From contig NZ_VUOS01000005.1 of NCBI RefSeq assembly GCF_009829325.1, forward strand, positions 186,001 to 250,000: a DNA stretch of 64,000 nucleotides, in the 5' to 3' direction. Both the position numbers and the translations under genes were made by a program. The notes under the pieces are model-generated. The model worked only from the letters and a program-made list of their open reading frames with translations. It was not told the DNA's origin and did not search any database. The stretch is from Nocardia sp. CY41 (lineage in GTDB: Bacteria; Actinomycetota; Actinomycetes; Mycobacteriales; Mycobacteriaceae). Below, piece after piece: positions 18,861 to 28,426 of the stretch; the stretch's first letter is position 1; each line of letters opens with the position of its first letter.

Positions 18861-18896
18861 TTCGAGCCCCCGGTACTTCGGTGCCGGGGGCTCGAA
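18861..18896. terminator. strong hairpin with UUCG loop after the esx pair
   Basis: Perfect 13-bp arms TTCGAGCCCCCGG and complement, continuing through GGTAC/GTGCC (one G-T pair) to a cUUCGg tetraloop, about 16 bp in all. It lies between the convergent esx pair and the TIGR03931-type gene and can serve both strands. Confidence 0.75.
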
Positions 18897-18940
18897 TCGT
18901 CTTGTATCGCAGCAACCCTACCGAGAGACGCCACCGCAGG

Positions 18941-20377
18941 TCATGGGACGACGCGGACCGTGTCCCCGAAATGGGAGCACGGAGCCTCCAATTGCCCCCA
19001 CTCGTCTCCCGCATACTGGCAACCGATGCTGACCTGAATCCCGAACTCCAGCAGAACATGCCATCGCACGGTTGATCCGTCCCCTGGATGTTCCACATAG
19101 GCCAGGCCGGAACGGCCGCCGAACATGACGTCGCGTCTCAAGTCGGTCAGCACCCCGGACGGGCGCTGCGCGATCTGCGCCTCCAGTTTCGTCGCCACCT
19201 GCTCATAGCTGGACGACGCCGTCAGTGGGGACTGCATGAGCGTGATGCGCTGCCGAGCAGCGACTTCGGGCACCAGATCGACGCGGGGACGTCCGCTGTC
19301 CGGCGATGTGGCAACGCGCCAGCCAGGAGGAATCCGAAACCGGACGCGGCCGAAGGCTTCCGGTTCCGTCGTAGCCGACGGAGGGATCGGCGGCGGCGCG
19401 GGGCTCATCGATGGTATTTCCGTGGTGGGGGCCGCCGCGGAAACGTCGTCCCGACGGTCCGACAAGGTGATCGCCCCGACCACCAGCAGAGCGACGACCA
19501 CCACCGCAGCGATCGCGGCGATGGCCAAACGCGCGTTGTCACGTCGAGGCTGCTGGGCAGCGGCGCGCGCCCGAAGCGGTTGCATCCATTCCGTGGCTGC
19601 GGCCTGCACCTCGCGTCGATCGCTCGGCTCGAGCCTGCGACCGCGGACCAGATCGGCGCCGGCGACCGGACGCAGCTCGACGTCGGCGCCTATGGTCTGG
19701 TCGATCGCCGCACGGAGCAAGTCCAGTTTCGCCGCGTCGGCAATACTCACCACCTGCACGAGGTCGATCGGTCCGCTGTCCTGTACCCGCGCGATCAGCC
19801 GGCACAAATCGGCGAAACCTGTTGCTTCCGCGCTGATCTCCCCCAGCGCAAGGGTTGGCTCGTGCTCGCAGGACTCGATGTGCACGCCGCGATGGCTCCG
19901 GATCACCGCGGATGCCGTGGTGGCCAGCGTGCCGAATTCCAGTACCAGCGTCCGGCGGCTGTGGCTGGTGCCCTCGTCCGACGCGACCGAACGCACCGCG
20001 ATGTCCTCGAAAACGATCTCCGCGGTGTGACGACGCGCCGCCTGATCGAGCACACCGCGACGGCGGGCGCCCCATTCGGTGGGACAGATCAGCGTCATTC
20101 GCGCACACGGGGACGCGACGCGGAGGTTCTCGAGCACACTCGCGAACACGGCGCCCATCGCGTCCACCACGGAAGGCGTGCGCGGCGGCAAAGCTATGGC
20201 ATCAGCGGGCACGAACTGGACCGCCGAACCGACCTGGGCCTGCGGATTCGGCGACTGCCCTACGACGAGATCGAAACCATTGCTGCTCAGCACGATCGTG
20301 GGCGGCGCGTCCCAGTGCGTGTCGGCACCGCGGGCCCAGACCCGCGCCTCGGTGATGACGAGCTCGACCTCGGACAT
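18941..20377 (-). CDS. type VII secretion-associated protein (TIGR03931-like, Rv3446c counterpart)
   Basis: ESX-4 accessory protein of 478 residues. The N-terminal 270 residues look like a cytoplasmic actin-fold-like domain, followed by one membrane segment (283-305), a Pro-rich spacer and an extracytoplasmic domain (about 340-478: FRIPPGWRV, the RITLMQSPL strand, two Cys near the end). Position directly downstream of eccC matches Rv3446c. The ATG at 20377 overlaps the eccC stop by one base (TGATG); an in-frame ATG at 20395 is the alternative. The family's biochemical role is not established. Confidence 0.82.
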   Translation of the reverse strand: MSEVELVITEARVWARGADTHWDAPPTIVLSSNGFDLVVGQSPNPQAQVGSAVQFVPADAIALPPRTPSVVDAMGAVFASVLENLRVASPCARMTLICPTEWGARRRGVLDQAARRHTAEIVFEDIAVRSVASDEGTSHSRRTLVLEFGTLATTASAVIRSHRGVHIESCEHEPTLALGEISAEATGFADLCRLIARVQDSGPIDLVQVVSIADAAKLDLLRAAIDQTIGADVELRPVAGADLVRGRRLEPSDRREVQAAATEWMQPLRARAAAQQPRRDNARLAIAAIAAVVVVALLVVGAITLSDRRDDVSAAAPTTEIPSMSPAPPPIPPSATTEPEAFGRVRFRIPPGWRVATSPDSGRPRVDLVPEVAARQRITLMQSPLTASSSYEQVATKLEAQIAQRPSGVLTDLRRDVMFGGRSGLAYVEHPGDGSTVRWHVLLEFGIQVSIGCQYAGDEWGQLEAPCSHFGDTVRVVP

Positions 20378-23300
20378 CAGGGCGACGGCATCCACGCCGT
20401 CTGCACCAGACCCTCCATGTTCCGGGTGACGTAGGTGCCTCGTCCCGGCGGCATCGGGCTCGGCCGCTTGGTGCCCATCAGGACGCCCTCGTCCTTGCTG
20501 CAGCTGAGGATCAAGCCTGCCGAGCCCAGGTCCCGCATCCTGGCCAACGTCGCCTCGAACATCGCTCTGCTGGCACCGCCGGAACGCCGCGCGATGATGA
20601 CGTGGAAGCCGAGGTCGCGAGCGTGGGGCAGGTGTTCGAGCAGTGCCTGGACCGGGTTCCCCGCGGACGTCGCGACCAGGTCGTAGTCATCGACGATGAC
20701 GTACAGTTCTGGGCCGCTCCACCACGAGCGATCCCGCAACTGCTGCGGCGTGACGTCCGGGCCCGGGGTGCGCTTGCCGACGTAGGCGGCCAGGTCGTTC
20801 ATGTTCTGCGTGAACTGCGGCGCCGTCGAGCCGTAGCCGGCGAGGTATCCCTCCGGGACGAGGCCGAGCATGCTGCGCCGGTAGTCGCCGATGATGAAGC
20901 GGGCTTGATCGGGGGTGTTCGACGCGGCGATCCCCTCGACCAGCGAGCGCAGCAGCGTCGTCTTTCCGGATTCGGTGTCGCCGATGACGATGAAGTGGGG
21001 GCTCTCCACGAAGTCGATGTAGACCGGGGCCAGCTCGGATTCGTTGATGCCGAACGGGATACGCAGGCATTTCGTGTTCGGGTCTACCTGCGACGGCCAA
21101 TCGCCCGCCAGATACAGCAACTGTTCGCGCGGAAGCTGCTCGGGCAGCATGCGCACCTGCGGGGCATGCCGGCCCGGCGTCAGCCTGGCGATAGTGGCGA
21201 CCGCGTCCGCGACCGCTTGGGTGAGCGTGGTCGGATCGGAGTTGCCGTCGATGCGGGGCAGACCGGTCAGCATGTGCAGGCACTCGGGAGTCATGCCGCG
21301 GCCCGGACGACCCTGCGGAACGAGCGACGCGAACTTGCGCCCGAGATCGGAGTCCATCGGATCGCCGAGGCGCAGCTCGATCCGGGTGCCGATCTGGTCC
21401 TTGAGCGCGGGCCGCGCCTCCGCCCAGCGATTCAGCGCGATAACCACGTGCACGCCGTAGGACAGGCCCTGCACGGCGAGATTCATGATGGTCTGCTCGA
21501 GCATCTCGAAGTCCTGGCGGATCGAGCTGAAGCCGTCGATCACCAGGAACACGTCACCGAACGGATCCTCGTGCGCCCCGGCGGCGCCCGGACTGCTCGC
21601 CGGGTCCGTCGCGCGCAGCCTGCGGAAGTCGGTCATCGACTCGATGCCGAGCTGGCGGAAACGCGCCTCACGCTGCCGGACGATGGTGGTCATCTCCGCG
21701 ATGGTGCGCCGGACCTGGTCCTCGTCCAACCTGCTCGCGACCGAGCCGACGTGCGGCAGCCCCTGCAGGCTCGCCAGGGTGCCGCCACCGAAGTCGAGGC
21801 AGTAGAACTGCACCTGTTCGGCGGTGTGCGTCAACGACATCGCCATGATGAGCGTGCGCAGGGCGGTCGACTTCCCGGATTGCGGGCCGCCGACGATCGC
21901 GACATTGCCGCGGGCGCCGGACAGGTCGACGACCATCGGGTCGCGGCGCTGGTCGTAGGGCCGGTCGACGATCCCGATCGGGGCACGCAGCGAGGACACC
22001 GCGGAGTACTCGCCGGTGAGAATGGAACGCGGCAGGAGTTGGTCGAGCGTCGGCGCCTCGTCCAGCGGCGGCAGCCAGATCTCATGCGCCGGACGGCCGT
22101 GGCCACGGATCCGGGAGACCAGCATGTTCAGGTTGGACAGCTGCTCGCCGTCCTCGTCCTGCGCCGGCTCCAGGCTCGGTTCGGGCGGCAACGGAACGCG
22201 GTCCGCGGCACGGAAGTCGACATGGGTCGCGGTGAACGGCCGGGCCTTGACATCGATCTCGCCGGACTGCGTGGCCACGGTCATGTCACGCTGCGAGCCG
22301 CCGCCGACGTACGCGCCGGAGACATAGGAAGCCTGGAAGCGCTGGATCTCGCCGGAGTCGGCCTTCAGGTAGCCGCCGCCCGGGCTGTTCGGCAAATTGT
22401 AGGCATCCGGCACACCGAGTACCTGGCGGGATTCATTGGCGGAGAACGTTTTCAGGCCGATGCGGTAGGACAGGTGCGATTCCAGGCCCTTGAGCTTGCC
22501 TTCCTCCAATCGCTGCGAGGCGAGCAGCAGATGCACGTGCAGCGAGCGGCCGAGACGGCCGATCATCACGAACAGCTCCGCGAAATCCGGGTGCTGGGTG
22601 AGCAGTTCGGAGAACTCGTCGAGCACGACGAACAGTGCGGGCAGCGGATCCAGGTCGGCGCCGGCGGCCCTGGCCTTCTCGTACTCCAAGACGTTGGCGA
22701 AGTTGCCCGCCGCACGCAGCACTTCCTGGCGGCGGTTCATCTCGCCGGCCAGGGCGTCCTTCATGCGGTCGACGAGGTCGGCTTCTTCTTCCAGGTTGGT
22801 GATGACGGCCGCGACGTGCGGAACCCCTTCCAGGCCCAGGAACGTCGCGCCGCCCTTGAAGTCGACCAGCACCAGGTTCAGCTGGTCGGGCGAGTGCGTG
22901 GCCAGCAGGCTGAGCACGAGGGTGCGCAGGAACTCCGACTTGCCGGAGCCGGTGGCGCCGATGCACAGGCCGTGCGGGCCCATACCGTTCTCGGCCGCCT
23001 CCTTGATATCCAGTTCCACCGGAAGGCCGTCGGCGCCGACGCCGAACGGGACCCGCAGGCGTTCCCGTCCGTAGCGTGGCCGCCAGGCGTGCTCCGGGTT
23101 GAACGAGCCGATGTCGCCGAGGCCCATCAGCTGCGCCCAGGTCGAGATCACCTCGGAGTCGTCGGTTTCCACGTCGCTGCTGCGCTGCGTGGCCGCACGA
23201 TAGGGCGCGAGCCTGCGCGCGACCTGCTGCGCCTGCTCCGGGCTGATCCGGTCGATCAGCGCGAACCGCTCCTGATTGCCGGTGGCGCCGCGGCCGACGC

Positions 23301-24408
23301 ATTCGCCGTTCTCGACGATCATCTTGATCCCGCGCGACACCGCCAGGCGCGGCGCGTAACCGCACAGGTCGATGATGGTGACGCCCTCGTAGCCGGACTC
23401 ACGCAGTTGATCGTCCTCGGCCTCGAGCAGCCCGCCGTCGACCACGATGACGATGTGCACCATGTTGGCGTTGGCGGGCTGGTTTCGCGAGTACCGGACC
23501 CGGTTGCCGAGCAACGGATGCAACCCCGCCATGGCCTCTCGGATCGAGCCGTAGAACATGCGCTGGGTACCGATGCCGTCCTGCGTATCGGGGTGCTGGG
23601 TGTGCGGGAGCCACTTGGTCCACTCCCACTCCGGCGCCGTATCCGGGCCGCAGACGACCGCGACGAGCACTTGGTCCGGTGCCTGGAACATGCACAGCTG
23701 CACCAGCATCGCGCGGGTCATGTCGCGCGCCTGGCCGCGGTCGCCGTCCAGCGCGATGGTGGCGAAGCCCTTGACCGCGATGGCGGTCGGCAGGTCGGGC
23801 ACGGTGGAATGGGCGCGCACGAAGCGGCGCAGCGAGACGGCCGCGATCGGCTCGAGCTCCTCGACCGGGCCGGTCTCGGGCGCGACCAGCCTGGTGGCCA
23901 GGCGCTGCCCGCCGAGACCGATGCGGGCGTGACAGAAGTCCTTGTCCCCCGCGCGGCGTTCCCACATGCGGCTGGTGCCCGCGAGCATCCAGACCAGCCC
24001 CGGCTCCGGGTGGCTCCATTCGACGGAAGCGCGCTGCTGCGCCGCGGTCTCGTTGACGTCCTTGCGGACTTGGTCGAGGTAACGCAGGTAATCCTTGCGA
24101 TCCTCGTTGGCCTCGGCGGCCTTCTGCCCCTTGCCCCCGCCCTGCCCGGCGAACATGCCGACCATGGAGAACAGCATCATGAGCGGGAACATCATGCTCA
24201 TGGGGTTCGAGGCGATGCCGCCGCCCTGGGTGAACAGCAGGGCCATCATGCCGACCATGCCGATCACCATCACGACCGGCATGAGCTTGAGCACCAGGTT
24301 TCCCGGTGTGACCCGGGGGATTTCGGGCGGGGGCTGCAGCGTGACCTCGCCGCCGGGCGTTCGAGGCATCTCGCGGCGCGCACGGCGCTGGAAGCGGACA
24401 GTGCTCAT
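20377..24408 (-). CDS. eccC: type VII secretion FtsK/SpoIIIE ATPase EccC (ESX-4)
   Basis: Motor ATPase of ESX secretion, 1343 residues in one chain, as expected for ESX-4. Two membrane segments (about 38-60 and 69-88) precede three FtsK-type ATPase domains with Walker A GATGSGKSE (about 484), GGPQSGKST and GDTESGKTT; matching Walker B strands are FVVLDEF, FLVIDGF and YVIVDDY. All three P-loops keep the Lys and Ser/Thr. The ATG at 24408 (MSTVRFQRRARRE) has a GGGGGAA ribosome site; the frame extends upstream with no family similarity. It is divergent from eccD and couples to the downstream accessory gene. Confidence 0.97.
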   Translation of the reverse strand: MSTVRFQRRARREMPRTPGGEVTLQPPPEIPRVTPGNLVLKLMPVVMVIGMVGMMALLFTQGGGIASNPMSMMFPLMMLFSMVGMFAGQGGGKGQKAAEANEDRKDYLRYLDQVRKDVNETAAQQRASVEWSHPEPGLVWMLAGTSRMWERRAGDKDFCHARIGLGGQRLATRLVAPETGPVEELEPIAAVSLRRFVRAHSTVPDLPTAIAVKGFATIALDGDRGQARDMTRAMLVQLCMFQAPDQVLVAVVCGPDTAPEWEWTKWLPHTQHPDTQDGIGTQRMFYGSIREAMAGLHPLLGNRVRYSRNQPANANMVHIVIVVDGGLLEAEDDQLRESGYEGVTIIDLCGYAPRLAVSRGIKMIVENGECVGRGATGNQERFALIDRISPEQAQQVARRLAPYRAATQRSSDVETDDSEVISTWAQLMGLGDIGSFNPEHAWRPRYGRERLRVPFGVGADGLPVELDIKEAAENGMGPHGLCIGATGSGKSEFLRTLVLSLLATHSPDQLNLVLVDFKGGATFLGLEGVPHVAAVITNLEEEADLVDRMKDALAGEMNRRQEVLRAAGNFANVLEYEKARAAGADLDPLPALFVVLDEFSELLTQHPDFAELFVMIGRLGRSLHVHLLLASQRLEEGKLKGLESHLSYRIGLKTFSANESRQVLGVPDAYNLPNSPGGGYLKADSGEIQRFQASYVSGAYVGGGSQRDMTVATQSGEIDVKARPFTATHVDFRAADRVPLPPEPSLEPAQDEDGEQLSNLNMLVSRIRGHGRPAHEIWLPPLDEAPTLDQLLPRSILTGEYSAVSSLRAPIGIVDRPYDQRRDPMVVDLSGARGNVAIVGGPQSGKSTALRTLIMAMSLTHTAEQVQFYCLDFGGGTLASLQGLPHVGSVASRLDEDQVRRTIAEMTTIVRQREARFRQLGIESMTDFRRLRATDPASSPGAAGAHEDPFGDVFLVIDGFSSIRQDFEMLEQTIMNLAVQGLSYGVHVVIALNRWAEARPALKDQIGTRIELRLGDPMDSDLGRKFASLVPQGRPGRGMTPECLHMLTGLPRIDGNSDPTTLTQAVADAVATIARLTPGRHAPQVRMLPEQLPREQLLYLAGDWPSQVDPNTKCLRIPFGINESELAPVYIDFVESPHFIVIGDTESGKTTLLRSLVEGIAASNTPDQARFIIGDYRRSMLGLVPEGYLAGYGSTAPQFTQNMNDLAAYVGKRTPGPDVTPQQLRDRSWWSGPELYVIVDDYDLVATSAGNPVQALLEHLPHARDLGFHVIIARRSGGASRAMFEATLARMRDLGSAGLILSCSKDEGVLMGTKRPSPMPPGRGTYVTRNMEGLVQTAWMPSP

Positions 24409-24578
24409 CGACGAGATTCCCCCTTCGGCCAGCTGCGATCCGGGCTCAGTGTAGAGGTCACAGCCGACATGTCGTACAGTTCGACCAGCATTCTGCTGCC
24501 CGGACCGTGGGTTCGCAAGCTCGCCCCCGGCCTGCTGAGCCGTGGAATCACGAGGTAGAAGACCGAGTTGGGGGAAGC

Positions 24579-26045
24579 TTGACGCACGCGCGCCTTGACC
24601 ACATCGACGAAGAATCCTCGCGCGGCATCGTCCGCGCACCCGACCTCGCGCGGGTGACGATTCTGGCCAAGCACACTCAGGTCGACATGGCCATACCGGT
24701 CGACGTGCCGGTCGCGCTGGTGATTCCGAGCGTCGTCGACATGGTCGCCCAGCACAGCCGCACCAACGACTTCGACAACGAGGGCGAGCGTTACGAACCC
24801 GCGGAGTGGGTGCTGGCCCGGATCGGTCATCCGCCCTTCTCCAACTCGCTCAGTCTCGGCGAGCACGGCGTCCGCGACGGCGAACTGCTGATGCTGGAAA
24901 GCGCCTCGCACACCGCGCCGACACCGTTGTTCGACGACATCATGTACAACGTCGCGATCGCCGACGCCGACCATTACCGCAGCTGGACGCCGCGGGTAGC
25001 GCGGATCACGGGCTCGGCGCTCGCGGCGCTCACCATGATCGTCGGGTGCCTCGGCCTGCTGCTGTCGCCCGGCTCGCTGCCGATCGCGGTGGGCGGTTCG
25101 ATCGCGCTGGTGGTCGCGATCCTGCTCGTCGTCTCCGCGATGGTGCTGAGCAGGATGTACGGTGACAGCGCCACCGCACTGGTGCTCGGCGGCTGCGCGC
25201 TGCCCGCGGCGTTCAGCGCGGGCATGCTCTACGTGCCGGATGATTACGGCTGGGCGCACGTTCTGCTCGGCTCGGTTCTCGCGGGCGCGACGGCGATCCT
25301 GGCATGGCGGGTCACCGGCGTCGGCCTGGCGTTGTTCATCGGTGTGGCCACGCTGGCCACGTACGCGGTGCCCGCGGCGCTCGTCGGCCTGCTCACCGAC
25401 CAGCCGGAACGGGCGATCGGCGCGGGCGCGGCGGCGCTCGGCCTCGCCGGGCTCTCCCTGGCCCCGCGGGTGTCCATGCTGCTGGCGAAACTGCCGCTGC
25501 CGCCGGTGCCTTCGCCGGGCACGCCCATCGATCCGACCGAGGACGATCCGGACGATCACCGCGCGCTGCCGACCATGGAGGTGCTGCGGGTGAAGTCGGA
25601 ACGCGCCCGCATGTATCTGGCCGGCCTGGTCGCGGCGACCACGCTGGTCACCGCCGCGGGCGCGCTCGCCGCCACCGATCCCGCCGCCGACGACCCATAC
25701 TGGCCCGGCATCGCGCTCGCCCTGGTCTGCGCGGCGGTGCTGATGTTCCGCAGCCGCACCTACGCGGGCGCGGAGCAAGCCGTCGTGCTCATCGCGGGCG
25801 GCGCGGGCATCGTGTTGATCATGCTGGTGGGCGCCGGTTTCGCGATGCACCAGCCGCTGGCCGTCTTCGGCGCGGCGATGGTGGTCCTGGTCGCGGCGCT
25901 GATCCTCGGCATCATCGTTCCCAACCAGTCGGCCACCCCACCGATGCGCCGCGGCGTCGAACTGCTCGAGTACACGTTCGTCGCCGCGGTACTGCCGCTG
26001 GTCTTCTGGGTAGCGGACCTCTACGCCCTCGTTCGCGGGCTGTGA
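24579..26045 (+). CDS. eccD: type VII secretion integral membrane protein EccD (ESX-4)
   Basis: Multi-spanning core channel component of 488 residues. The N-terminal domain (about 20-115) is ubiquitin-like (VTILAKHTQVDMAIPVDVPV, then GVRDGELLML) and is followed by about 11 hydrophobic segments. The TTG at 24579 is preferred because GGGGGAAG lies just before it and it gives an N-terminus of family length; a GTG at 24507 is an in-frame alternative with no clear ribosome site. The stop overlaps the mycP start by 4 nt. Divergent promoters with eccC must lie in 24409-24578. Confidence 0.95.
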   Translation: MTHARLDHIDEESSRGIVRAPDLARVTILAKHTQVDMAIPVDVPVALVIPSVVDMVAQHSRTNDFDNEGERYEPAEWVLARIGHPPFSNSLSLGEHGVRDGELLMLESASHTAPTPLFDDIMYNVAIADADHYRSWTPRVARITGSALAALTMIVGCLGLLLSPGSLPIAVGGSIALVVAILLVVSAMVLSRMYGDSATALVLGGCALPAAFSAGMLYVPDDYGWAHVLLGSVLAGATAILAWRVTGVGLALFIGVATLATYAVPAALVGLLTDQPERAIGAGAAALGLAGLSLAPRVSMLLAKLPLPPVPSPGTPIDPTEDDPDDHRALPTMEVLRVKSERARMYLAGLVAATTLVTAAGALAATDPAADDPYWPGIALALVCAAVLMFRSRTYAGAEQAVVLIAGGAGIVLIMLVGAGFAMHQPLAVFGAAMVVLVAALILGIIVPNQSATPPMRRGVELLEYTFVAAVLPLVFWVADLYALVRGL

Positions 26046-27448
26046 ACCGGGCACTGCGCACCGGAGCGGCCGCGGCGGTGCTGTCGCTGAGCGTGTCGTT
26101 CGGAGTAGGTGCGAGCCAAGGCATCGCCTACGCCGATCGCCCTCCGCCGGTGGATCCCGGACAATTGCCCGCAGGGGATCCTGCACGGCCGCTCGACAAG
26201 ACCGAGCGCCCAGGTAATACACCCTGTTACTCGACCCAGCAGGGCGGCGACGGTCCCGCCCCTCCCGCCCCGCAGCGCTCGCTCGACCTGCCGCACGCAT
26301 GGGAATTCTCCCGGGGTGAGGGCCAACTCGTCGCGGTGATCGACACCGGTGTCGCTCGTCATCCTCGCCTGCCCGACTTGGAGGCGGGCGGCGACTACGT
26401 GGCCGACGGCGGCGACGGGGTCAGCGAGGACTGCGATGCGCACGGCACCGTCGTCGCCGGAATCATCGCCGCCAAGCCGCAGGCTGGACAAGGATTCTCA
26501 GGTGTGGCGCCCGAGGCGCGAATTCTATCGATCCGCCAGACCAGCGCGCTGTACGACTACGCGAACCGGCAGGACAGGAAGCCGGAAGATCCACCAAATG
26601 GGTACGGCAGGGTCGAGGCACTCGCCGCCGCGATCCGACGCGCCGCCGACCGGCACGCGTCGGTCATCAACATTTCGCTGGTCTCGTGCATGCCCAATGG
26701 CGTGAGCTTCGGCGATGGCGCGGTCGGCGCCGCAGTGCGTTACGCCACCCTCGAGATGGACGCCGTTGTGGTGGCCGCCGCGGGCAATACCGACGACAAA
26801 TGTAAGGCGAGCAATCCGGGGATCGATCCGCTGAATCCGAATGGTGATCCGTGGAACAACGTGACCACCAACGTCACGCCCGCGCGTTACGACGAATACG
26901 TCCTCTCCGTGGGTTCGATCGACCAGAACGGCCTGCCGTCGAGTTTCACCGTGCCGGGTCCCTGGGTCGGCGTGGCCGCGCCGGGCGAGGACATCGTCTC
27001 GCTGGATCCGCGCGGAACCGGGACAATCTCGGGCAAGTACGTCAACCAGAGCCTCGTACCGCTCAAAGGAACGAGCTTCGCGGCACCGTATGTGTCCGGA
27101 GTGGTCGCCTTGGTGCGTGCTCGTTTTCCTGAACTCAGAGCTCCCGACGTGATCAGACGTATCCAGGCGACCGCCCACGCCCCGGGCGAAGGCTGGAATC
27201 CCTATGTCGGTTACGGTGCGATCGATCCGATCGCAGCGCTGACCGCCGAAGTGCCAAAAACACTTCCACCGAAACGACCTGCGGCAGCCCGGAGCGTTCA
27301 ATTGCCGGTGCCGTCACCGGCTCCGCCGCCCGACAACCGCGCCCGCAACGTGGCGCTGATCGGCAGCGGCAGCGTCGCGGCACTTCTGATTCTGGGCATG
27401 CTGGCCTCCTTCCCGATCCGCCGCCGGCTCGGCGTCCGCGAGGACTGA
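26042..27448 (+). CDS. mycP: type VII secretion mycosin, subtilisin-like serine protease
   Basis: Membrane-anchored protease of 468 residues that stabilises and processes ESX components on the outer face of the membrane. Signal peptide about 1-31, catalytic triad Asp101 (VAVIDTGVARH), His134 (DAHGTVVAG) and Ser345 (LKGTSFAAPY), oxyanion Asn249 (AAAGNT), Pro-rich spacer and C-terminal anchor about 437-460 followed by RRR. The GTG start overlaps the eccD stop (GTGA). All active-site residues are intact. A hairpin terminator follows. Confidence 0.96.
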   Translation: MNRALRTGAAAAVLSLSVSFGVGASQGIAYADRPPPVDPGQLPAGDPARPLDKTERPGNTPCYSTQQGGDGPAPPAPQRSLDLPHAWEFSRGEGQLVAVIDTGVARHPRLPDLEAGGDYVADGGDGVSEDCDAHGTVVAGIIAAKPQAGQGFSGVAPEARILSIRQTSALYDYANRQDRKPEDPPNGYGRVEALAAAIRRAADRHASVINISLVSCMPNGVSFGDGAVGAAVRYATLEMDAVVVAAAGNTDDKCKASNPGIDPLNPNGDPWNNVTTNVTPARYDEYVLSVGSIDQNGLPSSFTVPGPWVGVAAPGEDIVSLDPRGTGTISGKYVNQSLVPLKGTSFAAPYVSGVVALVRARFPELRAPDVIRRIQATAHAPGEGWNPYVGYGAIDPIAALTAEVPKTLPPKRPAAARSVQLPVPSPAPPPDNRARNVALIGSGSVAALLILGMLASFPIRRRLGVRED

Positions 27449-27479
27449 AGAAGATCCGCTAACCGCGCCGTCGAAACAA

Positions 27480-27507
27480 CTGTGGCCCGTCGTTCGACGG
27501 GCCACAG
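27480..27507 (+). terminator. hairpin downstream of mycP
   Basis: Perfect 12-bp stem CTGTGGCCCGTC and complement with GTTC loop, about 30 nt past the mycP stop. It separates the eccD-mycP operon from the lower-GC pocket that follows. Confidence 0.7.
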
Positions 27508-27686
27508 GTCCTACAAGTGCCACATCACTTCAACCGATTCGAACTGGCGCATAGTTTATGGGTGATACAACTCTGCAATTCAGTTCACTGAGGAACACAA
27601 CTACGAATCGTAAACAACGGAGCTCAGTCGCGGATCGCTCCACCTAGAAGACGCGGGTTGCAGACGATGCGGCGGGCGAGGTCATC

Positions 27687-27977
27687 TCAGCCGACATAGA
27701 TCTTGTCGACAAAATATCCGTTCTGCCCCTTCTTGCAGCTATAGAACGGCGCCCACGATGGCGAGGTAGACATCGGTTCCTCCCGCCTACGCCGACGTTC
27801 GGCTTCATTTTCGGGATCCTTGTAACTCAGTTCAGACTTGACCTGTTCGCAGTGCGACTTCGTCATACCGTCGGCCGTGACAGGCTCCGCATTGGCAGCG
27901 CTCGCCATTCCCGTCCAGCCAGCGCTTATGACCGCCAATGTACAGATTCCCGACACGACTACACGCCTAGACTTCAT
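27687..27977 (-). CDS. small exported protein, unknown function
   Basis: Product of 96 residues. A clear signal peptide (basic MKSRR, hydrophobic VVVSGICTLAVISAGW, then ASAANA) precedes a charged mature part with an Arg/Glu-rich helix (NEAERRRRREE) and a C-terminal segment FYSCKKGQNGYFVDKIYVG. Two Cys in the mature part (about 43 and 81) could form a disulfide. I recognise no family. It lies in the variable, lower-GC pocket between mycP and eccB. Confidence 0.65.
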   Translation of the reverse strand: MKSRRVVVSGICTLAVISAGWTGMASAANAEPVTADGMTKSHCEQVKSELSYKDPENEAERRRRREEPMSTSPSWAPFYSCKKGQNGYFVDKIYVG

Positions 27978-28155
27978 GTGTTTCTACGCCTTCCGATCAG
28001 CCCAGCAAAGAAGTCGCTGAGCTCGACGATCCGAGTTGGACTAAAAGAATTCGCGAAAGTACCGACGATGCTCCGTCACCCCGTCACAGAAGCCGTAGGA
28101 GTGACGCTTTCGCGATGTTGCGATTTCGATGTCACGGCCGCACCGGCCCAAGGAC

Positions 28156-28290
28156 CTACTCGCCGCTGTAATAGACCGTGATCGAAGGCCACGCACCTTC
28201 GGAAGTGATCTCGTTGTGCAGGACCAGGTCCTGGATGGAGACGTCTCCGAGCTGCGCGATCGAATCCGCGACTGTCCGAAGCAGTTTCAC
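28156..28290 (-). CDS. candidate 44-residue small protein
   Basis: Short frame beginning VKLLRTVADSIAQLGDVS and ending with SITVYYSGE, then TAG. An AGGGGGA ribosome site lies 4-6 nt before the GTG, and the codons favour G/C at third positions like the neighbouring genes. An in-frame TAG closes the frame just upstream, so it is not part of a longer gene. No similarity is recognised. Overlapping frames on the other strand have no comparable start site. Confidence 0.4.
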   Translation of the reverse strand: MKLLRTVADSIAQLGDVSIQDLVLHNEITSEGAWPSITVYYSGE

Positions 28291-28426
28291 AACGTCCCCC
28301 TACCCTGGGCCGGCCGGGTTCGATTGCGAGAAGTGATTTATTTGATACTGATCGCCTGTCATGGCTATTTCCTCTAGACCTCAGGCCTTATCGGCGGTTG
28401 CGCTTCTGCTTGTTCCTATCCCCGTT

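Noticed and set aside
20602..24558. Very long open frame (about 1300 codons) antisense to eccC
   Set aside because: It mirrors the high-GC codon pattern of eccC, is rich in Arg/Gly/His/Asp/Val without any domain, and lacks a credible start site; eccC on the other strand has all family motifs.
24405..26300. 630-codon minus-strand frame opposite eccD
   Set aside because: Arg/Asp/His-rich antisense shadow of the membrane-helix coding pattern of eccD.
27849..28377. Plus-strand short frames in the pocket after mycP
   Set aside because: They overlap the better supported minus-strand small genes and have no ribosome sites.
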